Positions 10,401-18,793 of a DNA stretch of 46,650 bases are shown piece by piece. This DNA comes from an uncultured Lachnospiraceae bacterium (GTDB lineage Bacteria; Bacillota; Clostridia; Lachnospirales; Lachnospiraceae). A model generated the notes under the pieces. It was given only the letters and a program-made list of their open reading frames with translations, was not told the origin of the DNA and did no database searches. Made by a program: the position numbers and the translations under genes. Where the stretch lies: assembly GCA_951801955.1 (NCBI GenBank), contig CATOOV010000021.1, forward strand, positions 1 through 46,650. The letters are read 5' to 3'. Every line of letters starts with the position of its first letter. Position 1 is the first letter of the stretch.

Positions 10401-13400
10401 AATCTGAAAAAAGCCTATACGAACTTAAAGATTTCTTATACCTATGATTCTATTTCTGGTGTAAATGGGGATGTGAGATATGATGACAATGGTACCGTTA
10501 TTCAGGCACACGGCGGACAGATCCAGCAGCTTACGGTAAACGGTGAGACAAAGTACTATTGGATTGGCGAGGATAAGACCAATGATTACCGTCCATGTGC
10601 AGGAATCCATATGTACACTTCTACCGACTTGTACAATTGGAAGGATGAAGGGCTTGTATTAAAGACCATGACCAGCATGGACCAGTTTGAAACAGATGAT
10701 TATTTCAAGGCGCTCTATGGCGATTTAAAGACAGAGGCTGAGAAAAAAGCCATCTACACAGATTTGTGGCAGGGTGAATACTCTGACGAAGGATGTGTGA
10801 TTGAGCGTCCAAAGATGCTTTACAATGAGAAAACCAATAAATATGTGATTTGGTTCCATGCAGACGGACAGGATCCATTTGCAACAGAGAGCGGCGGCAA
10901 TTACGCCAAAGCAAAGGCAGGGGTAGCGATCGCCGACAGCCCCACAGGTCCTTATAAATTATTGGGCAGCTATCTTCTGAACTATGATGAGGATATTACA
11001 GACCGTGGTTTTGATAAAGAGGGCGGTCATGTACGTGATATGAACGTATTTAAAGATGATGACGGCACAGCTTATGTTATGTATTCTTCTGACGGAAATC
11101 AGAATATGTACATTGCAAAATTAAATGATGAGTATACCAATGTGGCAAAACCCCAGGGAGAAGCCGTAAAGGGTACTGACTTTACCGTTAATTTTGTTGG
11201 GGAGTCCAGGGAAGCTCCGGCAATGTTTAAGTACAAGAACAAGTATTATATGGTAACATCTGGATGTACCGGATGGGCGCCGAACCCAGCAAAATATGCA
11301 GTGGCAGACCAGCCGTTAGGACCATGGACGCTGCAAGAAGAAAACCCCTGTACCGACACAGGCAAAGAAACTACGTATGACACACAGAGTACCTGCGTAT
11401 TCCCGGTAGACGCTGCAAAAGGCAAGTTTATCTATATGGGAGACCGTTGGGATAATCCAGATAAAGGCGGTTCCTTGCGCAATTCCAGATATGTATGGCT
11501 GCCAGTAGAGTTTACAAGCGATGGAGCAATTGCTATCAGAAGGTATTCTGACTGGGATCTGAGCGTATGGGATACTATGGGAGAGCTTGAGGTTGAGACG
11601 AAATTACCTGAGTCAGCAGTCTCTGTGGCAGCGCTGAAAGAAGCATTGCCTAAGACCCTCACAGTGAAGATTGGCGGACAGTCAAAGGAACTTGCAGTGA
11701 CCTGGAGCGGTTTCCCGCAAGAAGATACGGCGTTAGGAACCGTTACAATTTTAGGAACCCTTGCCGGAGGACGCCAGATTGAACATACCTTGACCATGCT
11801 GAATGATAAGATGATTTATTTCTTCGACTGTGCAAGGACAAAATCAGAGTATCTGGATCTGGCAAAGGCAAGCCTGGGAGATAAGCTTCGCAATACCGCA
11901 ACAGACCAGGCATATACCGCAGAGAACCGCGCAGGTTACGCAGGAATCCTGGATACAGATTTCGCAGTAAAGAACGATGTGGACCAGGAGGATATGTGGA
12001 CCGTTGGTTATTGGGCAAAAGGCAGCAAAAACATTGATTATGACTTTGACCTGGAAGCAGGCACTTATACCATTGCTGCTGGTTTCCATGAATGGTGGGC
12101 AAGCAGTAATCCAAACAGAAACATTAAGATTAACATTAAATCTGGCGACAACACTTTGGGCTCCAAAGAATTTAACCTGTCTGGCAGCGCTGCGATGCAG
12201 CAGAATGTATCCTTTACCATGGCTGCAAATGGTAAGGTAACGGTAAGTATCACTAAGCCAGGTTCCGGAGCTGACCCCGTATTGAGCTGGATTGCAGTGA
12301 TCCAGGATGAGAAGACAGGCGCATTTGCAGACAAGGCAGCTTTGAACGAGGCAATCAAAAAAGCAGAGGCATTGAAGCAGAAAGAATATATGTCAGATAG
12401 CTGGAAGGCTTTGCAGGATGTTTACAAAAAAGCACAGTCTATGCAGTCTGATATCAATGCAACACAGGAAGAAATCGACGCAGCAAAGAAAGAACTGGAA
12501 GATGCGATAACAGCATTAAAGACAGTGAAATCTTATCTGGAGGAAGCCATCAAAGAAAATACGGTTGCAGAAGACCAGAAAGGAAAATATACGGCTGAGA
12601 GTTGGCAATTGTATGAAAATATGCTCAAAGAAGCAAAAGACCTTTTGGCTGGCAGCAATCTGACAGAGACTGCAGCAACCGATGCAGTGAATGCATTGAA
12701 AGCTGCAAAAGACGCTTTGGAACCCAAACCAGGAACTGGGAATAAGAAAAACCAGTCGATCAGTTATACCAAAACGTATACGAAGACATATGGCTCTAAG
12801 GCATTTAAACTGGACGCAAAGGTAAAAACCGGAAACGGAAAATTATCCTACAAGAGTTCCAACGAAAAGGTAGCAAAGGTTTCTACCAAAGGAACCGTGA
12901 CTATCAAAGGGGCTGGAACCTGTACCATCTCTGTGACGGCTGCAGAGACCAGTACTTATAACAAGAAGACAGTAAAAGTAACGATTAAGATTAAACAGAA
13001 GGCACAGTCTATCTCTTATACAAAATCTTATTCTAAGGCTTATGGTTCCAAGGCATTTAAGGTGAATGCCAAGGTAAAAACCGGAAACGGGAAGTTATCG
13101 TTCAAGAGTTCTGATAAAAAGGTAGCTACTGTTTCCAGTACCACTGGTAAAGTAACGATTAAGGGAACTGGCGCATGTACGATTACCGTATCGGCAGCAG
13201 CAACTAAGAATTATACGAAAAAGACGGTAAAAATCACCATCAAGGTCAGCCCGAAAAAACAGGCTTTGACCAGTGTGAAAGCTGTAAAGGGCAAGAAACT
13301 TACCGTGAAATGGAAGAAAGATACCAGGGCAACCGGGTACGAAGTACAGTATTGCTTGAAGAAGAACTTTAAATCAGGCGTTAAGAAAGTAAATATCAAA

Positions 13401-13556
13401 AAGAATAAGACTACTTCTACCACCATTAAGAGCCTGAAAAAAGGCAAAAAATATTATGTACGCGTCCGTGCTTATAAGACAGCAAAAGTCAGCGGCAAGA
13501 GTACAAAACTGTATGGTGCATGGAGCAGTGTAAAATTGAGCGGTAAAGTAAAATAG
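7488..13556 (+). CDS. Secreted GH30-GH43 arabinogalactan-degrading enzyme
   Basis: This is a 2022-residue secreted protein. In order: signal peptide (1-32); GH30-type catalytic domain (about 40-760) with acid/base Glu445 in TPMNEPD and nucleophile Glu558 in WMSEVDG; a CBM-like module inserted at about 150-290; an F5/8C/CBM32-like module (780-920); helical linker; a GH43 domain (984-1358) whose opening HGGQIQQ...YYWIGEDKT resembles subfamily 24 exo-beta-1,3-galactanases; a Big_4-like domain (1366-1438); another binding-like module (1441-1608); two FIVAR repeats; two Big_2-like repeats (1757-1921) and Fn3 to the end. GWGTSLCWWAN suggests a GH30 beta-1,6-galactanase. Together these imply type II arabinogalactan as substrate, an inference. 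There is no LPXTG; the basic Fn3 tail may hold it at the wall. Strong GGAGG before the ATG. Confidence 0.88.
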   Translation: MRGLKKCIGAVTAAALLITAIPVNGLNVSYAAGETDIAATVRLQPGQASPFHDTDGDGLGEFEGWGTSLCWWANRLGYDATLTSKAAEAFFSDKGLDMNIGRYNVGGGDLTGEVPTVPVNEKAQFYDLETTGHTPTYAGTSMEIKTWTGLKDSTYTKSDADFGITKGTKVGEFKYIGYVNKLDDAVGSGDNLHYTVNVQDAGKYTVKLLLMHNNNTGRDVAIRVNPDIVSGDNGAQTHVIANEDVLKGKIVGASGSNQTLFVVTIPNVILQAGDNTINVAGKADWTLDYVKMAVVKAGEEGVLTENEFLHPSHIKRSDSVVPGYAKDVTRIDTTKKTLEEYQQEFARVDEESGFAWNYDWEADKNQLNILKAAMQASGQEFIAEAFSNSPPYFMTNSGCSSGAVDSSTDNLRADSYNAFAAYMADVIVHWAKNGITFQSATPMNEPDTSYWGANSNKQEGCHFDPGRSQSNIIVAMNKELKALAAQPENADVKEAIENIIISGTDETDIDKSITSYNKLSAAAKEVVSRIDTHTYSGSKRAELSALAEENGLNLWMSEVDGAYTAGTEAGEMTAALGLTQRIMTDLNGLRASAWILWNAVDMNVDQNNEFDQPDLNTLETAVSEETGKRFYDKNTGYWGIAIGDHNNKEVVKTRKYYAYGQFSRYIRPGYTLIASSNKTLAAYDPKGKKAVIVALNTAGEDQTWKFDLSNFKTMGSTIQAIRTSGAQEGGENWADVTSSDNIAADTASKSFTATMKANSITTYIVEGVTYDRNSDETVSLEELELNKEMVSGSAPWNNDTANGPANVVDGKLNTFFDGVAKGWVQIDLGEAQELAAIAYAPRSGYTGRCVNASFYGSNDGKEWTLLHTIAEEPTAGSYTYIYAKEFQADSRSFRYIKYAVPEDDEKANCNIAEIKLFGKQRTLEELVTYYQKQTEGKNYVKATKDAFDQAMAAAQALKDSTDQEARKAAADNLKKAYTNLKISYTYDSISGVNGDVRYDDNGTVIQAHGGQIQQLTVNGETKYYWIGEDKTNDYRPCAGIHMYTSTDLYNWKDEGLVLKTMTSMDQFETDDYFKALYGDLKTEAEKKAIYTDLWQGEYSDEGCVIERPKMLYNEKTNKYVIWFHADGQDPFATESGGNYAKAKAGVAIADSPTGPYKLLGSYLLNYDEDITDRGFDKEGGHVRDMNVFKDDDGTAYVMYSSDGNQNMYIAKLNDEYTNVAKPQGEAVKGTDFTVNFVGESREAPAMFKYKNKYYMVTSGCTGWAPNPAKYAVADQPLGPWTLQEENPCTDTGKETTYDTQSTCVFPVDAAKGKFIYMGDRWDNPDKGGSLRNSRYVWLPVEFTSDGAIAIRRYSDWDLSVWDTMGELEVETKLPESAVSVAALKEALPKTLTVKIGGQSKELAVTWSGFPQEDTALGTVTILGTLAGGRQIEHTLTMLNDKMIYFFDCARTKSEYLDLAKASLGDKLRNTATDQAYTAENRAGYAGILDTDFAVKNDVDQEDMWTVGYWAKGSKNIDYDFDLEAGTYTIAAGFHEWWASSNPNRNIKINIKSGDNTLGSKEFNLSGSAAMQQNVSFTMAANGKVTVSITKPGSGADPVLSWIAVIQDEKTGAFADKAALNEAIKKAEALKQKEYMSDSWKALQDVYKKAQSMQSDINATQEEIDAAKKELEDAITALKTVKSYLEEAIKENTVAEDQKGKYTAESWQLYENMLKEAKDLLAGSNLTETAATDAVNALKAAKDALEPKPGTGNKKNQSISYTKTYTKTYGSKAFKLDAKVKTGNGKLSYKSSNEKVAKVSTKGTVTIKGAGTCTISVTAAETSTYNKKTVKVTIKIKQKAQSISYTKSYSKAYGSKAFKVNAKVKTGNGKLSFKSSDKKVATVSSTTGKVTIKGTGACTITVSAAATKNYTKKTVKITIKVSPKKQALTSVKAVKGKKLTVKWKKDTRATGYEVQYCLKKNFKSGVKKVNIKKNKTTSTTIKSLKKGKKYYVRVRAYKTAKVSGKSTKLYGAWSSVKLSGKVK

Positions 13557-13581
13557 CATCCTTGCGGAAAGGAACAGGCAT

Positions 13582-16500
13582 ATGGGGAAGAAAAAATGGC
13601 AATCAGGCATTTCCCTGGCTTTAACCGCAGTATTGGCAGTGGGCAGCGTATTTTTCGCTGCCCCTGTGCCGATACAGGCAAAGGCTATGGAAAGCGGAAG
13701 GGAACTTACAATTGATGGCTCAGAAATAGCCGGTGATTTGGTAAAAGCTGCGTCAAAAACCTACTATATTGACGCCAAGGATGGGAATGACAGCAATGAT
13801 GGGACCTCAGAGGCGAAAGCGTGGAAGTCCTTTGCAAATCTAAAAGAACTGAAACTGACAGCCGGGAACCAGGTCCTTTTAAAAGCAGGCTGTGTCTGGA
13901 ATGGCGAGAAACTTGAGATTACAGGCGCCGAGGGAACCCAAGACCAGCCGGTAATTTTGGGCAAGTACGGCGAAGGGGCAGATCCTGTCATCAACGGTCA
14001 GGGGGATCCGTGGCTGACAGACAGAAGCAATTTGAAAAAAGAAGACGTTGCAGTGGTACATGTAAAGAATTCCAAGTATATTACCATTCAAAACCTCGAA
14101 GTCACAAACTGGGAGGCTGACCAGGCAGATTTGATGGGTGAGACAAACAGCAAGGTAAAATACGACCAAAGCAAATACATGCTGACTGGGATTCTGGTAG
14201 AAAACCGTGATGCCGGCGACTTGCCCGGAATTGTGATTAAAGACAATTTTGTACATGATGTCAATGGCTATATGTCAGTGAATGAGACCGCCGGCGACAA
14301 GAAAGGTTCCGGCGGTATTATAGTCCTGGTGACTGGAGGAGACATAGAGTCTTTTTATACCGATTTAAAGGTTACTGGAAATAAAGTAGAGAAAGTCAGT
14401 CATGAGGCGATCTATATGGAGAGCTGCTGGGCGGCGCGCAAGCTGGTTGGCGGCGAAAAAAGCCAGCAGGCAGGAAGTAAGAAATGGGTGGGATGGCCCA
14501 ATGTGTATGTGGCGCACAATTATGTCAATGAAGTGGCTGGCGACGGGATTGTATTGATCAATGCCGACGGGGGTACGGCAGAGTACAACCTGGTGACAGC
14601 AAGCGCCAGCGAGGACTGGAATTACAGCAGGAATCCTGCCCATGCGGCAATCTGGATGTGGGATTGCAACAATGTTACCATGCAGTACAATGAGGCAGCT
14701 TATACAGAGAGCACCAAGGATGGTATGGCGTTTGACTGTGACTACGGCAACCAGAATGTGATGTACCAGTACAATTACAGCCATGAAAATAAAGGCGGTT
14801 TTTGGATGGCATGCCCAGGACCTTACTATACAGTCAATGCAGTGGTGCGCTATAATGTCAGCGTCAATGACGGGCTGTTTGACGGTTCCCGGATTGTCCA
14901 TGTGGGCGAATACGGCAGTATTGGAAACCAGGTTTACAACAATACCATTTACTGGGATACAGGATATAAAGATATCAAAGCAGTGGAGCAAGGTACCTGG
15001 ACTAGCGGGGTGAATGGAACTGTGCCGGCGTTTACCAGCGGAACCGATATTTACAACAATGTTTTCTGCGGTGACAGCGTCCTGTTTGCCAACCATGACG
15101 GGATCCGTTACGACAGCAACTGCGTATGGGGCAGCTCCAAGGATGTATATCCTCTGGAAGAGGATATCAATGCTGTGGTAGCAGATCCAGGTTTTGTGGA
15201 TGTAAAAGATTATACTACGGGGACTTTTGCAGGAGGGAAAGTAACCCTTGGCTTGGTCAATGGTTTTATGCTCAAACAGGATTCCCCCTGTATCAATACA
15301 GGAAGGGATTATCTCCCAGTACCCAAGGAATCCCTTCCAGAAGTGGCAGATGAATTGGTGGACACCCATATTACACTGGAAAATAAGGATTATGCACAGA
15401 AGGCAGTTCCCTATACCGTTCAAGGCGCAGACAAACAGCGTATAGACATAGGAGCGCTTGAATATCAGGGTGAAAAAACAACACAAGCTGCAGATAAATC
15501 GTATCTCACAATGCTGTTAGATAAAATTGCAAGTTACAAAGAAACAGAGTTTGGCAAGGAGAGCTGGGAAAAATTAAAAACGGTGGCAGACAGTGCAAAA
15601 GCTTTGCTGAATGACGCCACGGCCATCCAGGCATCTGTAGATTCCAAGGCACTGATTTTGGAGAAGGTCCTACAGAATATGGAACGGGTTGGTTCCGACC
15701 GGGAAGGGACTGCGGCAGACGATATCCTTGGCGCATACCACAGCAGCGATACCGTCGATAATTCCGGCTTTGAGAAATCGGAGAAGGATTGGGGAACCTG
15801 GCAGAGCAGCGTATCTGTCTCAGATGAGCAGGCACATACAGGAACAAAGAGTCTGAAGGTTGTCCAGTCAAGCAGCGACAAGACAGCCTATTCTGAGCTT
15901 GGCGGGATTCCAGTAGAAAAGAATAAGGAATATATCCTGGAGGCATGGGTGTACTGCGGTAACGAAGATATCACCAAGGTGGGACTGGAGGCGAAGCATC
16001 ATGCAAATGTTGCAGGGACAGAGATCAAGCTTGGAAATATGAATCTTTCCTCCAATGCAGAGAAGGACGACAAGGGCTGGTATCAAGCAAAACTTTCTTT
16101 TGCTACCAAGGGATATGAAAAAATCAGCATCAGCGTTGCAAGTGAGATCGGCACAGTCTACTTAGACGATGTGGTACTTTATCCAAAGACGGTCAAGGGA
16201 GACGCCATTGTATTGGATAAAAAGGAATTGGACAAGGCGCTTGCATTGGAACCAGCACAGGAACCGTCATATTATTCTGCAAACTCCTGGAAGAACTTCC
16301 AGAATGCAAGATTGGCGGCAAAAGTGGCGCTAGTGGACGCAATGGCAGACCAGGATTCTATTACAAAGGCGGCAGACGATTTGAAGGCGGCATTTGAGGC
16401 ATTGACAAAGAAAGCAGATAAGCGGGTGCTTGATTCCGTCTACCAGTCCTGTGCCAAGAAAAAGAAGGGCAGCTATACAGATACCACTTGGAACACATTC

Positions 16501-17172
16501 CAAAAAGCGCTGTCAAATGCCAAGGCTGTTTTGGACAATGAAGATGCAGACCAGCAGCAAGTTGACAAAGCTCTTGATGATTTGAAAAAGGCAAGGGATG
16601 GTTTGAAGACCTATAAATCACAGACCATCAAGTATACAAAGACTTATTCCAAAGCTTATGGAGCAAAAGCCTTTAAACTGGGCGCCAAGGTGACAACGGG
16701 AAATGGGAAGTTATCCTTCAAAAGTTCTGATAAAAAGGTGGCAACCGTTTCCAGTACCACCGGAAAAGTGACAATCAAGGGAACTGGAGCATGCACCATC
16801 ACTGTGACGGCAGCAAAAACCAGTACTTACAAGGCAAAATCTGTAACCATTACGATAAAAGTAAACCCGAAAAAAGCCACTTTAAGCAGCGTAAAAGCAG
16901 TAAAAGGCAAGAAGATGACAATCAAGTGGAAGAAAGATACTAAGGCAAGCGGATATGAGGTACAGTATTGCCTGAAAAAGAATTTTAAATCTGGTGTGAA
17001 GAAGAAAGAGATTAAAAAACCTTCCACCACATCTGTTACCGTCACGAAATTATCCAAGGGCAAGAAATACTATGTACGGATTCGTGCATATAAGACAGCT
17101 AAGGTAAATGGGAAAACCACAAAATTATACGGCTCATGGAGTTCTGCAAAGTTAAGTGGTAAAATCAAATAA
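13582..17172 (+). CDS. Secreted parallel beta-helix protein, probable polysaccharide-active
   Basis: The 1196-residue protein has a signal peptide (1-34), a right-handed parallel beta-helix (about 58-630, many NxxxxN-type turns such as IVIKDNFVHDV), a FIVAR helix bundle, a CBM4/9-like jelly roll (726-872, GFEKSEKDWGTW to YLDDVVLYPK), two more FIVAR repeats, one Big_2-like repeat (from 1015) and an Fn3 domain. The tail is nearly the same as in the preceding enzyme, so both are likely placed at the same site outside the cell. The beta-helix resembles pectate-lyase-fold enzymes, but I cannot assign a family or catalytic residues. It starts 25 bp after the previous stop with GGAAAGGAA, so it is cotranscribed and probably acts on the same glycan. 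Confidence 0.8.
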   Translation: MGKKKWQSGISLALTAVLAVGSVFFAAPVPIQAKAMESGRELTIDGSEIAGDLVKAASKTYYIDAKDGNDSNDGTSEAKAWKSFANLKELKLTAGNQVLLKAGCVWNGEKLEITGAEGTQDQPVILGKYGEGADPVINGQGDPWLTDRSNLKKEDVAVVHVKNSKYITIQNLEVTNWEADQADLMGETNSKVKYDQSKYMLTGILVENRDAGDLPGIVIKDNFVHDVNGYMSVNETAGDKKGSGGIIVLVTGGDIESFYTDLKVTGNKVEKVSHEAIYMESCWAARKLVGGEKSQQAGSKKWVGWPNVYVAHNYVNEVAGDGIVLINADGGTAEYNLVTASASEDWNYSRNPAHAAIWMWDCNNVTMQYNEAAYTESTKDGMAFDCDYGNQNVMYQYNYSHENKGGFWMACPGPYYTVNAVVRYNVSVNDGLFDGSRIVHVGEYGSIGNQVYNNTIYWDTGYKDIKAVEQGTWTSGVNGTVPAFTSGTDIYNNVFCGDSVLFANHDGIRYDSNCVWGSSKDVYPLEEDINAVVADPGFVDVKDYTTGTFAGGKVTLGLVNGFMLKQDSPCINTGRDYLPVPKESLPEVADELVDTHITLENKDYAQKAVPYTVQGADKQRIDIGALEYQGEKTTQAADKSYLTMLLDKIASYKETEFGKESWEKLKTVADSAKALLNDATAIQASVDSKALILEKVLQNMERVGSDREGTAADDILGAYHSSDTVDNSGFEKSEKDWGTWQSSVSVSDEQAHTGTKSLKVVQSSSDKTAYSELGGIPVEKNKEYILEAWVYCGNEDITKVGLEAKHHANVAGTEIKLGNMNLSSNAEKDDKGWYQAKLSFATKGYEKISISVASEIGTVYLDDVVLYPKTVKGDAIVLDKKELDKALALEPAQEPSYYSANSWKNFQNARLAAKVALVDAMADQDSITKAADDLKAAFEALTKKADKRVLDSVYQSCAKKKKGSYTDTTWNTFQKALSNAKAVLDNEDADQQQVDKALDDLKKARDGLKTYKSQTIKYTKTYSKAYGAKAFKLGAKVTTGNGKLSFKSSDKKVATVSSTTGKVTIKGTGACTITVTAAKTSTYKAKSVTITIKVNPKKATLSSVKAVKGKKMTIKWKKDTKASGYEVQYCLKKNFKSGVKKKEIKKPSTTSVTVTKLSKGKKYYVRIRAYKTAKVNGKTTKLYGSWSSAKLSGKIK

Positions 17173-17187
17173 GAAAGGAATGTCAGA

Positions 17188-17925
17188 ATGCGGAAAAGGT
17201 GCAAAAGGTTTTTTCTTAGCATTGTGGCAGCAATTTGTGCCGCAGCGGTGATTGGCTGCGGCACAAACACTATAAAGGATAGTGGGGCTGTCATGGAGAT
17301 TGCAGGGGAAAAGATTGTAAAAGAAGAGTACCAAATGGTCATCAGAAGTTATCATTCCCAAGTGAAAATGCAGTATGAAACCAGCCAGGCAAACGCGCAG
17401 GATTTCTGGAGGGAAAGTTATCCGCAAGGGAAGCCCCTCTCACAAGTTATGGAGCTTGCCAAAGAAGATCTGCTGCATAAGAAAATGCTGGCAAAACTGG
17501 CAAGAGAAGCTGGGCTGGACCGAGCAACCGATTACTTATCTCTGATGACAGAGATGGAGGAGGAAAATAAAAAGAGGGAACAAAAAAATTCTGCTGGAGA
17601 TCCCGTGTATGGATTACTTTCTTTTGAACCGGAGGATTACTATAAATACGTCTATACAGGCCTTGAAGTGCAAGTGCTTGAACATTTGAAAAAAGAGTAT
17701 GAGGTATCTGAAGAGGACTTAAAGACAATGTACCAGGAAACGTATAGCGGCAAAGAAAAAGGGCAAGAGGCACCGTCTTTTCAGGAAGCAGCAGGGGAAT
17801 TAAAAAGCCAGCGGCAAACCTGGCTGGCGCAGCAGGAAATTTACAAACAGGAACAAGAGGCAGAAATTGTGATAAACATATCCCAAGAAGAATTGGAACA
17901 GCTAGCCTTAGAGGTCCTGGAATAA
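17188..17925 (+). CDS. SurA-N/PrsA-like lipoprotein
   Basis: The 245-residue protein has a lipoprotein signal with lipobox AVIGC (Cys near 24) and a SurA N-terminal-like helical body: MEIAGEKIVKEEYQMV, then charged helices to the end. I see no PPIase domain, so it would be a holdase-like chaperone rather than an isomerase. It starts 15 bp after the beta-helix gene with AAGAAAGGAA, so it is the third gene of the operon; a role in folding the two very large secreted proteins is an attractive inference. Its 3' end is duplicated downstream (see 17895-18070). Confidence 0.75.
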   Translation: MRKRCKRFFLSIVAAICAAAVIGCGTNTIKDSGAVMEIAGEKIVKEEYQMVIRSYHSQVKMQYETSQANAQDFWRESYPQGKPLSQVMELAKEDLLHKKMLAKLAREAGLDRATDYLSLMTEMEEENKKREQKNSAGDPVYGLLSFEPEDYYKYVYTGLEVQVLEHLKKEYEVSEEDLKTMYQETYSGKEKGQEAPSFQEAAGELKSQRQTWLAQQEIYKQEQEAEIVINISQEELEQLALEVLE

Positions 17926-18070
17926 AATTGGAACAAGCATTGTTATCAATTCAATTCTTAAGGCAAATGGAATAGCTTGCCTTGGAGCTACTGGAATAAA
18001 ATTGAAAAAATCCTTGGAACTGTTTTCAAAAGTGATTGTAACAGCCCTTGGAACCAATGGAATCATAAGT
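17895..18070 (+). repeat. Degenerate tandem repeat of the lipoprotein gene end
   Basis: The last codons plus stop region of the preceding gene (17895-17936, containing CTGGAATAAAATTG) reappear at 17969-18010 with the same CTGGAATAAAATTG core, and more weakly at about 18037-18070 (CCTTGGAACCAATGGAATC). The unit is about 70-74 bp. This fills the convergent gap between the lipoprotein gene and the response regulator; no clean terminator is seen. Confidence 0.65.
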
Positions 18071-18073
18071 TTG

Positions 18074-18694
18074 TCAACGATTCTGGTAATAAAAGACTGC
18101 AAGCTGGGTCCGGTCCCTTAGTTCCAATTTTTCCAGGATGGAACTTAAATAGTTGCGGACAGTCCCTTCACTGAGATAAAGCTGTCCTGCAATTTCCCGG
18201 TTGCTGAGCCCTTCTGCCACCAGTTCAATGATGTAGAATTCTCTTTCGGTAATGCCTTTTTTTGCATAATCAAAATGGCTGGAGGGGGAGAGGAAGTCTG
18301 GAAGCCTTGTGACAATCTCATTTCCAAACACGCTCTGTCCGCTTGCCACTGCTTTGAGGGCAGGAAGCAGGCTTTCAAAATTTTGTTTTAAAATATAGCC
18401 TTTTGCCCCCAGATGCAGTGCCCTTACAATGTATTCGTCATCCAGAAAGGTAGTTAAAAATAAGATATTTGCTTTGGGGTCTTGTGCCAGGATCTGTTCT
18501 GCCGCTTCCAGTCCGGTCATGACGTCCATTCTAATATCCATAAGAAGGACTTGCGGCTTATATTTTTCATAGAGCGTGACTGCCTCCTGTCCATTTTTTC
18601 CCAAGGCAAGGACCTGGATTTCTCCGGTTGCCTCTAAAATTGTTTTCAAAGAGAGTGAGACCAAGTGGTCATCATCTGCAATAATAATTTTCAT
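18074..18694 (-). CDS. NarL/LuxR-family response regulator
   Basis: The 206-residue protein has a receiver (1-120) with acidic pocket Asp7-Asp9, phosphoacceptor Asp53 in LLMDIRMD, and Lys near 103 (GYILK). A LuxR-type helix-turn-helix follows (about 145-206, ITEREFYIIELVAEGLSNREIAGQLYLSEGTVRNYL). It lies 99 bp downstream of its sensor kinase on the same strand. The divergent ABC exporter is the likely target, as in the B. subtilis YvfRSTU-type arrangement. The ATG is preceded by GGAGG. Confidence 0.95.
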   Translation of the reverse strand: MKIIIADDDHLVSLSLKTILEATGEIQVLALGKNGQEAVTLYEKYKPQVLLMDIRMDVMTGLEAAEQILAQDPKANILFLTTFLDDEYIVRALHLGAKGYILKQNFESLLPALKAVASGQSVFGNEIVTRLPDFLSPSSHFDYAKKGITEREFYIIELVAEGLSNREIAGQLYLSEGTVRNYLSSILEKLELRDRTQLAVFYYQNR

Positions 18695-18793
18695 AATAAC
18701 CTCCTAATTTCTATATCCAAAGTTCTGCACATTGTGACCGTTCGGTCGTCACATAAATCCTAAAATGTCATGTTTTATCAAAGAGAGTATGGT

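Noticed and set aside
14365-15486. 373-residue reading frame antisense to the beta-helix gene
   Set aside because: It lies wholly within a well-supported gene, has no ribosome binding site, and its Cys/His/Ile-rich product resembles the shadow of glycine/asparagine-rich coding DNA.
18733-18753. Palindrome TGTGAC..GTCACA between kinase and response regulator as an operator
   Set aside because: It is nested with another small palindrome and lies between cotranscribed genes with no promoter; it may be only an intergenic mRNA hairpin.
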